A DNA stretch of 64,000 nucleotides, from assembly GCA_036362985.1 (NCBI GenBank), contig JAYGXS010000004.1, positions 65,391,687 through 65,455,686 of the forward strand. The letters run 5' to 3'. The DNA comes from Ligula intestinalis. Lineage: Eukaryota; Platyhelminthes; Cestoda; Diphyllobothriidea; Diphyllobothriidae. The number at the start of each line of letters is the position of its first letter. Position 1 is the stretch's first letter. The notes beneath the pieces are model-generated. The model was not told where the DNA came from. It saw nothing but the letters and a program-made list of their open reading frames with translations, and did not search any database. The translations under genes and the position numbers were made by a program. Positions 34,205 through 44,639 of this stretch are shown one piece after another.

Positions 34205-34620
34205 AAAATGCTTTTTCAAAATGAATATATGTGACTCACGTATTCTTGGGCGCATATGAAGCGTTCTTTAATAGGTTTCCTACTTAAAAATAGCCTTACC
34301 GTTGTCATCTGCAGATGAAGGCCGAATTTCCGCATTCTGTTTCTAACTATAGCTTGAGAGAACACTGACGAATATTCCCTATGAATAGCCCTAACGGGGC
34401 TAAAATGATATGTTTTAGTCTTTGACGAATAAAATCATCATCTTGTGTTGTTGTAGACAGTTTTCTTTCAGAATTCTTCCTTCTGAGCACTGGATACTGT
34501 GGCCTTGCTTATATCAAAGATATTAGCTAATTAACTGCGCTCCAGCCCGTTGGCTGCCAACTTTCGTAAGCGGACAAAATTAGCTTCAGAGAGGAAATGA
34601 TTTGACATCCTCACGACATG
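34205..34620 (-). pseudogene. Tc1/mariner-like transposase, N-terminal half
   Basis: Minus strand from the ATG at 34620: MSNHFLSEANFVRLRKLAAN, then LANIFDISKATVS (helix-turn-helix DNA-binding region). Further on comes a second helix region, FSQAIVRNRMRKFGLHLQ, followed by LSRKPIKERFICAQEY, which precedes the catalytic domain in Tc1 proteins. There are two or more stops and frame changes. It ends where the PLE-4 terminus begins; the catalytic half is at 29890-30560. Confidence 0.8.
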
Positions 34621-34797
34621 GCCCAACACGAAAAGTGGAAATTGGTCGCGCGTTCCCGTTTAAATATCATGTTTACGCTCATTGTTATCAGTAAAACAGA
34701 TTTTGTCAAAGAAATTTATTGCTGCATATTGGAGCACAAAACTTCAAAGAATAGCATAAAATTATTTTTTAAACTGGAATATGCAAAAAATCCATTG
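34621..34797. other. No feature seen
   Basis: Short unassigned sequence upstream of the transposase start; a Tc1 terminal repeat might be expected here but is not recognised. Confidence 0.4.
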
Positions 34798-34975
34798 AAA
34801 CTTTTAGAAGATAAATTGGCGGACATACGTTTATTTTCGATAAATTCTCGTCAGGCCTTTACATTTATACGGTAATGAAATAAATACACTATGCTAGTTG
34901 GCAGGGAGGGGGTTGGGAAAGTCGCGGTCAGGATGTCACTGCCTAGATGGACCGGCGTCCAAGTAAGTTGAAAAG
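34798..34975 (-). repeat. PLE-1 terminal repeat with 3' UTR piece
   Basis: 34798-34880 matches the PLE-1 terminal repeat (TTAGAAGATAAATTGG, ACGTTTATTTTCGATAAATT, CCTTTACATTTAT). 34905-34975 matches the complement of the PLE-1 3'-untranslated region at about 21510-21600 (GTC-x-CTGCCTAGA-x-GG-x-C-GGCGTCCA). It is therefore a minus-strand PLE-1 copy truncated before the coding region. Confidence 0.75.
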
Positions 34976-35744
34976 GTGGAATTGTTCCTTGTTTTCAAAA
35001 ATAAATGCTATTTCTTAAACCTGAATTCACTTCCATCTGAAGAATTTAGCATAACGTTTTCCGTTTCTGAAAGGCATTTGTTTTATACCTTTTTACTCAT
35101 TTTAAAGTTCCTCTATAGTGTTATACGAATCAATAAAGTTTGGTTCTGTCATACGTAATAGCGTAGGAAATTCCTTTAATATGAGACTACTAATTTTGCC
35201 AAAATGAATGCCAACTTCTCTTAATAAACCTTATTAAAATGGTGATATTTCCCATCTTAAAGGCTTTCCTTGGATTAAATCCACTAAGTGAATCAAACTT
35301 ATGTGACTAAATATGTGCTAAAGTACTAAGTCCCATTTCCTCATGAAGATTGCACTGCTTTTGGCTTTTGCTGTAATCCTCTACGCGCCTCTTGTAATTA
35401 AAGAAATTTCAAAACTAACGTAAATTATTTTCATGCATATGACGACGCACATACACCAACCAAACTCATTTTTACATTAATTGGAATTGATGAATTCCCA
35501 TTCACAATGCTTAATCTGCAAATGTGGTAGGGCATCGATTTAGTGGTCGAATGCATCAAATTAATGCAATTTTGTTATGTGAACTTTGCAATAAGCAACC
35601 AATTACTGCACCAAAATGGGCTAAATGATGTCTTCATGCCATACAATCTTCAACTACTTACAATGCCTGAAGACGTTAACTTGCGTCTTCCCGAAATATT
35701 ATAAGCCGAGGTTCAGAGATTTCAGAATGAGGTGAGGAATTATT
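34976..35744. other. No gene seen; one hairpin
   Basis: AT-rich. At 35667-35700 CTGAAGACG and CGTCTTC flank an 8-nt loop before CCGAAAT, a hammerhead-like look that does not fit the consensus because the stem overlaps the conserved core. Confidence 0.4.
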
Positions 35745-36190
35745 TTGCTCTCATCATCCCGAGAAGAGGAATAAGATGGGGCAATTTCTGAGACAAATTT
35801 GTATTTATGCTGACGTTTCAAAAGCATTCTTGCTTCCATCGTCAGAGCGTGGTGACTATTCTCCTGTGAGATATCGAGTGAATGTGTCTAACCACCAGCC
35901 GTGCCAGTTGCCCACATGTCGATCGATTGTACCGATCGATAGCTAAGGGCTTTTTGATTTGTTCGTGCCCTTGCAGGCGCCTCCATGAGGTGTGTTAAGT
36001 CGTTCGTGTGCCTCCTGAGCTTTTCCATCTACTTCGCTCGCGGCTGCCAGCTGTCAGTCCTGTGTAGGTTCCTTCACCAGACGTATTGCAGCGTTCTGAG
36101 CAGATTTAAGTCTTGTGTTTTTGCGCTAGGTAGGAATTATTCTACGGCTTATTACAAAACAAAAGTGCTACCAAATTTTCGATCGTAGAT
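35745..36190 (-). repeat. PLE-2 family 3' end
   Basis: Shares with 7985-8330 the blocks GAAGAGGAA(G/T)AA, GAGACAAATTT(A/G)TATTTA, GTCGATCGATTG and TCGTTCGTGTGCCTC. Coding sequence is not clearly kept. The hammerhead-like core at 35812-35845 is the best preserved of the window. Confidence 0.65.
35812..35845 (-). ncRNA. Hammerhead-ribozyme-like core, complete consensus
   Basis: On the minus strand: CTGACGA (CUGANGA intact), stem II AAGC-AAGAAT-GCTT, GAAA intact, and ACGTC giving a 2-bp stem III ending in the GUC cleavage triplet. The flanks GCT (5') and AGC (3') pair as the start of stem I. Every core position I can check matches the hammerhead consensus. With stem III lacking a loop, cleavage would probably need two copies pairing through the self-complementary ACGU, as proposed for hammerheads in Penelope-like elements. 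It lies in a PLE 3' end, on its coding strand. Confidence 0.65.
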
Positions 36191-37019
36191 ATAACCGTGA
36201 CAATGGCTAATTTAGGGCTATCATCATTTAAGAAAGCTCCGTCTCTATGAATGATCGATTATTGGCAGCTATGCCGAGACTATTAAAATTTCGTGTCAAG
36301 TGGTTTTTTCGGGTTATGTGCAAAATCACATAGAATAACGCTTGCAACATAGACAAAAAATGATAGGTGCTACGACCGACGTACTTAGCTGCTTTTAGAA
36401 TTTTGATTAGTTCTACGAGTCTTTCTGGTGTTGCTAACGAATTTCCGCTCAGAAATTTATCCCAACTTGCTGAACGTTCATGCATTGCATTTACTCCATG
36501 TTCGCGTATTACTTTTCGAAGCATTAAACGGATGAATTACCAATAAACTTTTCAGTTGTCTTTGATTATTTCCAACTTAAATCTGTGGTGAAATGCCTTT
36601 GCCCTCATTTTAAGTTTCATTTGCAGATCAGCATGCGAAATCCTCATCCTGCTGTGATAGAGGAACGGGTGTTATACAGATTCTGCAGTCTGGGCAATAC
36701 GAAGGAAAGGAAATAAGAATAAAACATAATGTTCACAAAAGTAGAAAAATCAGGAATAATTATTCAAATAATCCAATGATCAAAAAACAAGCCATAATTG
36801 AAATGTACAATTCTACAAGTATTTGGAAATAAATAGATTTCAATATTATTAAATGAAACAAAAATAAACTATCTAATAAACGTAAAATAAAGGAAGATAA
36901 AATCACTTTGGTAAAAAATTATCTAAAACTAAAATAAAAATGAACACAAATCTAAATTGAAAATTCAGACATAAATAATTTAAATAAACTGCATGAAATA
37001 AAGTAGCGTAAGCGTGTTG
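36191..37019. other. AT-rich, no confident gene
   Basis: A 98-codon minus-strand frame (36228-36524) includes SWDKFLSGNSLATPERLVELI, which reads like a protein, but I cannot place it in a family and see no convincing splice sites. 36700-37015 is very A-rich. Confidence 0.35.
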
Positions 37020-37185
37020 GGCATGTGAATTGAGGTGTGCGAGGCGCTAAGCACCGCAAACGCTGACTTGGCCCTCAGGTAAGTTGAAATATATGATTTT
37101 CGAACCACTACATTTTTTCAGGGCTATCAAGAAACCCAATAAGCTATAACGTAGAAAAAAGTAAAATTTCCAAATTCTTCACACG
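37020..37185 (+). repeat. Repeat A, partial copy
   Basis: Blocks AGGCGCTAAGCACCGC, CCTCAGGTAAGTTGAA and ATTTTTTCAGG match the middle of repeat A (16460-16600; 41600-41720). Confidence 0.55.
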
Positions 37186-37799
37186 CAATAAGCTATAAAT
37201 AAGTAAGAAATGTACGTAAATTTCTTCGTTTATTAATTGCGCACTATTTTGCTGCAAAAAAATTAAATTATTTAAACACCCTCTGGGACCCAAAGTAAGA
37301 TTTCATCTAAAACTCTTCCTCTAAAACTCAGCTGCCCAACGTTTATGGAATGCCAAATCATGCATTCTTATGACGGCTTCATGTGCATCCAAACAAGTGC
37401 TAGGTTGCTAAGGTCATGTTTAAGTTATGCAAGAAAACGTTGCTTTCAGCTCCATTGGTCTTCAAAGAGTCAGCCACTGTAACGTAAGTCATATTCATTC
37501 AACCGTCCAGAAGACCCAATGGGCTTCGGCGCTGAGGATGGTGTCACCAAAGTCTCACTAAAGCTCGTTAAAATTATCAGCGGTCAATGGAGAGCTCATG
37601 GAGAACTGTATTGCATTAAGAGGCATTTGAGTTGACTCAAGTGTAAAAAAACTCGAGGTGTTCGGCAGAATTTGAATCCGCAGGGCTTTATGTAATAATA
37701 AAGAAGAACTTTTAACACCTTTGCCCAGGCAGTGGATATACGGCCCGCATGGGCCTTCATAATACTTGGAACACTACTGGTACATTACTGAAATACACT
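37186..37799. other. No feature seen
   Basis: Unassigned sequence. Confidence 0.4.
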
Positions 37800-38430
37800 G
37801 GAATATATCGTGCTTTTTTTCCCGAAACAGGCTAACAAGGAGAGAAAACAAGCTCGTGAACCGGAAAAACGTTTGGACTGACGTTTCGGATACTACCTCC
37901 TATCCACCATCAGATGAGTGTTTTAATTCTTACCGCTGGTCTTGCTTGCTTCGGGCTGTAAGACTTGCTGTTATAACATTCGCAATTGGCCCACAGACGT
38001 TGACCTGACCGTCAGCTGTTGATTAATGTTGATTACCCCGAGACTGACTATTCGTGGACTCGCATTTGTACTATTCGTAGCCGTCGTAATGGTTGGCAAG
38101 TCAAAATGTTTGTTGGTCATCCCTTGTCAGTTCACCGATTTATCCGTTTGTGTGGCCACCTCAGTTGATGTCGATTTCGTGAAAGCGGTGGCGAGGTAGT
38201 GTTCCACTCTGGTCATATCACCACTGGCCAACTGCTTTCTCCCTTTCCGCTAAATATCAGCTGTTAAATCCATCCGAACTCACCCGAGCCATCTCCGTAG
38301 TTCTTGGTTGGCGGGATTCTGCTCTACCGATCGGCTAAGTCTGCCAGTCGAGGACATGTTTACAGGCTGGCCATTTACCAGTCGCTAGGCCGATCAGTCT
38401 AGCCCTGTCAAGAACGAAACCCTAGTTCCA
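37800..38430 (-). pseudogene. PLE-2 family 3' end
   Basis: Corresponds along its length to the 3' part of the PLE at 49.1-49.7 kb. Shared blocks: GTCGTAATGGTTGGC/GTCGTAATTGTTGGC, GTGGCGAGGTAGTGTTCCACTCTGGTCA-like region, ACTCACCCGAGCC/ACTGACTCGAGCC, and TGCCAGTCGA. The coding part is decayed. A further piece lies at 38735-38800 (LKPFGIGVAHK region), after an intervening segment. Hammerhead-like core at 37880-37913. Confidence 0.7.
37880..37913 (-). ncRNA. Hammerhead-like core with 5-bp stem II
   Basis: On the minus strand: CTGATGG (last A of CUGANGA replaced by G), GGATA-GGAGGTAG-TATCC with a perfect 5-bp stem, then an intact GAAACGTC. Stem I flanks do not pair well. Probably inactive because of the A9 change. 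Confidence 0.5.
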
Positions 38431-38504
38431 CAGTTTCATGTAGCCATATATCATGGGCAGATTATCCTTAGGTTTTATTGCAGGCTAGTGTTCTTAGAAT
38501 CAGA

Positions 38505-38600
38505 AGATGCGATCACTGGAACAAGGGCTTTTTTCTATTAACGTTTTGGATTCCCTCGGGAATCCTTAACCATAGGTGATGATAACATAGTCATGGTCAT
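38505..38600. repeat. End of a composite-type element
   Basis: GAAGATGCGATCACTGGAAC, AACGTTTTGGATTCC and GGGAATCC match the left end of the composite elements at 18.35 and 53.34 kb. The GGATTCC/GGGAATCC hairpin is kept while the GAAAC box has become CAAAAC. The SINE portion at 39.2-39.45 kb might belong to it, with other sequence between. Confidence 0.5.
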
Positions 38601-38734
38601 GCCCTATCTGTTCTTAGAATCTTGCAATAAGGCTTTGCTCTATTCCCAAGGCATCAAGCAGCCAATATCTGGCATGGTATGCAATATATCACTGCTACTT
38701 GTCCTGCTACTGGTAGTGGGTATTCGGGCCTCAC

Positions 38735-38810
38735 CATCCACTGCCTGACTGTAGACACTAACTTATAAGCCACACTGATCCCCAACGGTTCAAGAGGTTT
38801 GTCGTCGTCT
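38735..38810 (-). pseudogene. PLE-2 linker fragment
   Basis: The sequence ACTTATAAGCCACACTGATCC corresponds to the linker segment encoding FGIGVAHKPEST in the 49.9 kb copy. A short remnant only. Confidence 0.5.
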
Positions 38811-39214
38811 TTGATGCGCTCTGTATGCAAGCATTTTCCACTGGAGCGCTAAAGGTGCGGTATCATATGACCCCTGACGTTGGTAAACTTTTGCCTTTAA
38901 TTAGGGTATGTCTGTGCTTATTACCCCCCTTCATACCATTTTCGTTACGTTTGGATATGTTTGGAAACAAATATGACTTAACTGCGTTTGGAACCAATAG
39001 GGTGCTTGAATCTGTAAGGGACGTGATAAGATATATACGTAGAACCCCTATGTACCTCTTAGTTCACCTGACATGCTATAAGGCCATGCGGTGAGCAACT
39101 GATTCCGGGAAGGTACACACCGGTCCTGTGGTATCACGGTCTGATGATGACAAGACAGAAATGGCAAAATTTATGGTCGCTGTTTTTCTCAGGACGCACT
39201 AATGAACACTCACC
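38811..39214. other. No confident feature
   Basis: An 89-codon open frame at 38825-39094 has no recognised motif or repeat copy. Left unassigned. Confidence 0.35.
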
Positions 39215-39450
39215 TGAGCACTAACGAAACTTTCCTCTTCTGCTCTCCCTTGGGTCTCAACAGAGGCCCTGAAAGTCGTAGCAACTGAAAGTAGGCAGAT
39301 GGTGTTGCTAGCAAAAACAAGGGAAGCTTGACTTGTCATTTATGGTTTGTTAGCCGTCTTCAGCCAGTCATACCCACCTGCGCCTCAAACTCGCCATTAT
39401 TTCTATATGATTCAAATGTCCTAACCATCGAGCTACTGTGGAAAAGAAGA
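39215..39450 (-). repeat. tRNA-derived SINE
   Basis: Minus strand: tRNA-like head (about 39445-39350) with A box GTAGCTCGATGGTTAGGACA, then the tail starting TATGACTGGCTGAAGACGGC and a body with TTTCAGGGCC. It has the canonical order head-tail-body, with no inverted tail copy on the other side of the head, unlike the composite element at 18.5 kb. Confidence 0.7.
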
Positions 39451-39504
39451 CACTATTCCTTAAAGTCCGTTTTTAAAGGGATACTGCGAATGAACTCCTC
39501 AGAA

Positions 39505-40025
39505 GACGCCTCAACGAAAAGAATACGGGAACACCTCCCAGCATGGCTGAACAAAGGTGAAGGTGGGAGCATCAACAGCACCATTCTTGCCCATATGGTT
39601 GGCTACGGACATCGTGTGGACCCCGATGAAGCCTGCAAGGTTATTTATAAGGTCCTACCAAACTACCCAAAGTCCCTGGCTCAGCGCTTGCTAGCAACAG
39701 CAAAAAGCAGCCACTATCCGGCTGGTCAAGCCGGTTTTGTGCGCGCAAAAAAATCTCCTCCAAAATCCGAGCTTGTAATGGCCAACGGCTATATAATTGT
39801 CTGCATCTTTCCATGCTTTCTCTCTGCCTTCCCTTTGTCCGGCTTCAACAAATCCCCATTGCCGCGTAACCAGCTGAATAATTTCCAAACCCCTTCCTTC
39901 TCCCTTATTCTCATGATCATTTTGGTTTTAGTGGTGCACCTACGTGCATGTTAACCTGAACGTTTAACCCTCTTTCCCATATACATGTAATGACCCGATA
40001 AGAATTTGTCAAAGGCTATTCTTCT
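39505..40025 (+). pseudogene. PLE-1 endonuclease 3' half with terminal repeat
   Basis: Open frame from about 39510: KRIREHLPAWLNKGEGG, then STILAHMVGYGHRVDPDEAC (Glu region), KVIYKVLPNYPKSLAQRLLA, and on to a stop at 39952. It is truncated just after the YIG motif, so no nuclease core remains. The terminal repeat follows at 39965-40025 (CCATATACATGTAATGACC, GATAAGAATTTGTC), inverted relative to coding as in the 21.65 kb copy. Confidence 0.85.
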
Positions 40026-40580
40026 GAAGTAGCTGTTTATTGTACACACGCAGTTAATGAGCTATCTCAGTGCATTTTAATCGGGATTCGAACGTGTGTT
40101 TTTGAGTTTGAGGGGATTTTCGTTTTTCTTCTCCATGAGTGTATCTCACATGAGTATATGTAGTGGTCGCCGCTGGCCGACGCCCTCCTTTGCTTTGTCC
40201 AGCGTCATTGTTTAAGGCCAGCTGCCTTAAGGTCATCCAATACCGAAGTCAGCGTTTCCAGTCGTGCTGACCTGCAGAGACTTTACCTGCTTCCACTCGG
40301 ACACAAACACACACGGGTGCGTCTAGGTTCTCGCCGCTGCCCAAACACCGCTCGAACATGTCCCTTTTTCCCCACCCTTGGCCGCCAAACAGGACTTCGG
40401 ATCACCCCACCCTAGTGGAATGAGGTGCTCTCCGTAGTCAGATTTCTTCCATCTATTCTTCGTCCCTCTGTGTGCACAAAAAACTATTCCTTTTATTCTT
40501 ACCTCCACCGACTTCTCCTCCACTAAGTAACCATGGTCTGAAGATCGCAGTGGCTACAGTTTAATTAAATTATCCCCACG

Positions 40581-40582
<2 letters not shown>
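40026..40582. other. No gene seen
   Basis: Moderately GC-rich sequence without recognised domain. Confidence 0.4.

Positions 40583-40616
<34 letters not shown>
40583..40616. repeat. (AT)n microsatellite
   Basis: Uninterrupted AT dinucleotide repeat of about 17 units. Confidence 0.95.
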
Positions 40617-40619
<3 letters not shown>

Positions 40620-40953
40620 AGCTAAACTAAGACGGTCAAGCAAGGAGAAGTCTCAGCGCAAAAATAAACCAAACAGGTTTGGCTTCACGGAACACCCATG
40701 TGTCAAGCAATGTTTAAATGCGTTCAGACGAAGAACGCCACCCTAAAAATTCACGAAAGTACGCGTTTTTAACGGAGTAGGCGTAGGCACGAAGCCTTAA
40801 ATTTCCTAAATACTTAACACAAATCTCTACAATTCCTCAAGCTGTGTCCGTTTAGTTCAGTAAGAGGATATGACTGTCTGTCGTGGAAATACTCGAACAT
40901 TTCGTTGGTCCTTTTCTTGTACTAAATTTGTCTCAGTTTCATATATATATATA
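40617..40953 (+). repeat. Repeat R fragment
   Basis: Matches 42345-43230 in parts (AAGTCTCAGCGC, AAACCAAACAGGTTTGGCTTCA, CGTTGGTCCTTTTC). It ends in an ATATAT run at the assembly gap. Confidence 0.7.
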
Positions 40954-41053
40954 NNNNNNNNNNNNNNNNNNNNNNNNNNNNNNNNNNNNNNNNNNNNNNN
41001 NNNNNNNNNNNNNNNNNNNNNNNNNNNNNNNNNNNNNNNNNNNNNNNNNNNNN
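40954..41053. other. Assembly gap (100 N)
   Basis: Exactly 100 N, the conventional size for a gap of unknown length. It is preceded by an (AT) run, a likely cause of the break. Confidence 0.99.
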
Positions 41054-41399
41054 TAAACGCCAGCCTCTATATAAACATCCACTGCCACCGATTCATCGAC
41101 CAAGAACCCATGCAAAGGCTTTCAACATACTACACTAAAGATGCAATTTAGGCAACACAAGGTTTGATCAGATAGCTGTAACACGAGGTTTTGCGCAGTC
41201 AAAATGCGAATCGGGTGTTAACTCTTCATATCACATGATCAATAAAACCGGAACTATACTCAGGAGCTAAATAAAACATATAGTCAAACACGCTGCTCCC
41301 AGTGGGGCGTCACAGTCGAGATGGTCTACAATAATTCTGAGTATGCTCTCAGTGAAGGCGCACTTCAAGAAATTAATAGCATTAATTATTCGAAAGGCA
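41054..41399 (+). repeat. Repeat R, distal segment
   Basis: Inverse match of 24810-24340: the ASLYI, PRFI/HRFI, MQRLS-YYTK peptide traces and the TCTGAGTATGCTCTC and AATTAATAGCATTAATTAT-like blocks recur. It runs directly into repeat A, suggesting that A is the distal end of the same large element. Confidence 0.65.
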
Positions 41400-41965
41400 A
41401 AATAAGTTTATGTAGGCTCACTCATATACCCCTAGTCCCAGCAGTTTTTCCTGCAAAAACGGTGCTTATAGAGTTTTTGGGGATAGGGAAATAGGATTGG
41501 CAGAGAAGGAAAATTTTAGAAGAAAGCGTAAAGTGAAGAACATGTAGTCGAAGTTGCTTCCCGCGACCGCTGGGAGGAAGTTGGTTTTGCATGTAAATTG
41601 ATCGTGTGCGTGGCACAAAGCGCCCCGGACTAAAGTAATCTTACTTTAGAGCGGTAAGTTGGACCTCAGGCAAGGTTAAGTAGATGACCTAATCACCACC
41701 ATTTTAATTTTTAAGGAAGTTCAAGAGACCTGCAATTTGATAATCGGGTTTTTTAGCAATAAGTTAAACGATAATACAGATAAGAAAAATCTACAGATAT
41801 AAATCAAAAACACTTCTAAATACAGTAGATATAAAATTGTATTTAGCATTTATTCAAGTATATGCAACTGCGTGTCATAATGCCCCTCCTATAAAACCCT
41901 ATAACGACCTTTTCGTAGGAAAACATGCAGGAAGTAGGGATTAATGAGTGGGTCTGCATAAGCTA
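41400..41965 (+). repeat. Repeat A, copy 2
   Basis: Same orientation and block order as 16205-16860. The open minus-strand frame 41422-41616 shares PSGRG-x-x-LRLH and STVFAG-x-x-AGTRGI with the first copy. Confidence 0.65.
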
Positions 41966-42339
41966 CTGTTGCCATGTGAAGTTTTCTAATGCGAATACGC
42001 ACTTCCGGTGACAGTCACATTTTGTTCCAACAAATGATATATCATGGTATATATCGTATGATTTATTGGCCATTTGACACTAAATTTAGCTTAAGATAAG
42101 TAAATGAGTTAATTTTTAAAATAAACATTAATAATTTTAACCTAGTTTGAAATATTTTGATGTTATTGAAAGTAATACATCAATGTGTACGAATTTTATC
42201 CGAATTATTCTAGCAAACATTTATATTACACTAGGAAAACGTAAGAAATTCCCTTCAGACAATGCAAACTCCCAAAAATATGCTAGCGTTTTCATTCTTC
42301 AGACGTTAAAAATACTTGCTAAAATACGTTAAAATTAAA
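41966..42339. other. AT-rich, no feature seen
   Basis: The 61-codon frame 42147-42332 is unrecognised and is probably chance in AT-rich DNA. Confidence 0.4.
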
Positions 42340-43450
42340 AGGTTAAGCAAGAAGAAGTCTCAGTGCGAAGCTTAACCAAACAATTTTGGTGTTGTGGCTT
42401 CAGGGAATACCCATCCGTCGAGTAACATGAAAATGCGTTCAGATGTGATGAAGCTCAGTAGAGCTATGATCATAAACCAGGCAATGCGCCTTGAATGCTA
42501 AATGAGATCCGTTTTTAGATTAAATCTGTCACCTCACACGTTCTTCTGAATACAACCCGACATATTTGTCGGTAGTATTCTTTGATTTAAGATACATTGG
42601 CTGCCGTTCGCATTTGAAAAAAGTGTCAGGAGTTCTCGTCGTTCCTTAGAATAAACAACAAAAACCCAAAGCATACGCCTAACGATCTTTTAAGTAAAGG
42701 TATTATGGCGGGCCTAGACAAAGGTCTAGAACACTGCACATAGCGCTGTCATCTAAAGACTCTTTAAAGGAGCTATGCGCTACCTCTCAGTTAAAGCACG
42801 CAAACGCAGTTTCCAATATCAAAGAAAGTTACTGTACTTTACCTAAATTTCGGAGTGAAGATGCCAATATCTTTAGACCTGCCTGGTAAATGCATTTGCA
42901 GTAACTCCTTCAATAGCCAACCAATTGTCTGAAGACGCACCATTTAATCCGCACTTTTCTTAAATCCTCTGTGGTAGAAATGTCCCAATGCCAAACAAAC
43001 AACACCCAGACTTGTCATATACGGTGAGAAGTAGAACTCCACCGTAAAAATTCACAAGATTACTTGTTTTTAACAGAGTAAGCGCTGGCAAGAAGCTTTA
43101 AATTTCTAAATTATTTGACACAAATCCCTAAAACATTCCTCAAACTGAGTCTGTTAAGTTCAGTAGGTGGATATAACTGTCTGTGGTCGAAATATTCCAA
43201 TCGTTCGTTGGTCCTTTTTTCAATAAATGTCTCAGTTTCGTTAATAGCAAGGTAACTTTCTCGGGGAAAAAGAATGTCTCACCAACTCGTATTTAAACCG
43301 AACACAATCCAAATAGCGGATGAACTTATGTGGAGAATTGAGAAAACGTTTCGTGGAAAAAGTGATCAGTAATCAGGGTCTATTCCCGAGAGGGGACTCA
43401 GCTGCGAGTAGCTGCTCACATTTTATAGTCCAATCACTAATGAGCGGTGG
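42340..43450 (+). repeat. Repeat R copy
   Basis: Matches 44640-45010 in its first third (CGCATTTGAAA, CATACGC-TAACG) and 22080-22800 later (GCATAGCGCTGTCATCT, CAACACCCAGACTTG, CTATTCCCGA). This links the otherwise separate fragments into one family. Confidence 0.65.
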
Positions 43451-43924
43451 CTAATTCCTGCTAAGGGACTAACAAATATTGCATATATAATTGGCAACCG
43501 ATACGTTTGGTCAGCATTTTGCAAGGGAAGGAAATGGCAAACAGACAAAAACAAAACACTCGGATGAATTATAACAACAGTAGGTCTCACGAATATTAAA
43601 CCACATGCATTGCTGTGAAGAAAAATCTTCGGAAAACTAAGCTGTACTCGTGAATTTTTAAACAAGTATGCCTTGTTCGTCGTCAGAATTAATGAAAAGT
43701 GACGGCTAGAAATGTCGCACTGGAGGTTTTTGGGGCAAAGTATACATTCAAATGGGACGCGGTGAGGGTGGGAAATTAGGGTCACGCGAATCCTGCGGCG
43801 ATAGGTTCTGCAGGTGAGGGGGAGGTGTGAACGTTTGGATTCTGGGCCACTTGTTCTGGGGAGGCGCAGAATTTGTTAAGTTTTACTTGACCAAGCACGG
43901 ATAGCCTGCTGTTGTTCCAGGCTA
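43451..43924. other. No confident feature
   Basis: A 120-codon minus-strand frame (43423-43785) has no motif I recognise. It may be 3' sequence of the PLE fragment that follows. Confidence 0.35.
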
Positions 43925-44430
43925 GGCGCAGGTTAGTGGACCATGCGCGCAACCGGCAAAGTATGAATCCAGGTTCACATGCCTTTTAAAACTGCCTGGG
44001 TGCGAGTGCCAAGTTTCGTGGAATTACCTCCCCTGTCTTGTTTTAGCCATTGCGATCACCTTGGTGCCATCCCAATTGAGGCGGTGATCACACTCAAGGG
44101 AGTGCGCAAATATGACTGATAAATATTTCCGTCGGCGAACGGCTAACTTATGTTCCTTGATGCGACTTTTCAGATGTCCGCCTGTGTTTCCAATATAAAC
44201 ACAAGGACAGCCGGCGTACGGTATGCGGAAAAATAACATTACTGAATTGTTGTACAGGTAGGGAGTCTTTTACTAGATCTAGGGTTGCGCACTGTGAGGA
44301 TGTGAGCTTGTGGGCGATGGAGATGCCAAAATGCTTTAGTTGTCGAGAGCTGGTTTCAGAGATTCCATTTATCTAAGGTAGAGGAATACTTTCAGTATTA
44401 CTTTCAGTGTGAAAACAAAAATTAAATTTG
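43925..44430 (-). pseudogene. PLE linker and GIY-YIG domain (fourth family)
   Basis: Minus strand: QINGISETSSRQLKHFGISI and AHKLTSSQ (linker), frame change, then FFRIPYAGCPCVYIGNTGGH (GIY as FFR, YIG intact), LKSRIKEHKLAVRRRKY (R-x-x-x-H), FAHSLECDHRLNWDGTKV, a stop, and FHETWHSHPGSFKRHVNLD (catalytic Glu region). The FHETWHS type differs from the LLESW and KEAF types elsewhere in the window, so this is a separate lineage. Confidence 0.8.
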
Positions 44431-44639
44431 ATAGATCATAATTCCTGCCTCGGTGACTACCTTCTCAATAACATTAAGTAAGGACATAGAGACCCGTAAA
44501 CTTTGGGTGCATGGAATGGGTTTTTCGTCAGGAAAACCACACCTTAGCCTCTGGAGTTGTTGTTAGGCCTTAATATCGTTTTTTTCTTTTCCATCAGGAT
44601 ATCCCGCATGACTATATGCATCAGTTTGCATACATGAAA
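44431..44639. other. No feature seen
   Basis: Short unassigned spacer. Confidence 0.4.

Noticed and set aside
35667..35700. Hairpin GAAGACG/CGTCTTC preceded by CTGA and followed by CCGAAAT, resembling a hammerhead
   Set aside because: The stem uses bases that belong to the conserved core, and no cleavage triplet follows GAAA, so it does not fit the consensus.
36228..36524. 98-codon minus-strand frame with a protein-like stretch (WDKFLSGNSLATPERLVELI)
   Set aside because: No family recognised, no convincing splice sites, and it lies in AT-rich DNA where frames of this length occur by chance.
40583..40616. CRISPR-like or satellite array
   Set aside because: It is a plain AT dinucleotide repeat; no array with spacers exists anywhere in the window.
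43423..43785. 120-codon minus-strand frame
   Set aside because: No motif, and it partly overlaps repeat R at one end; length alone is not enough.
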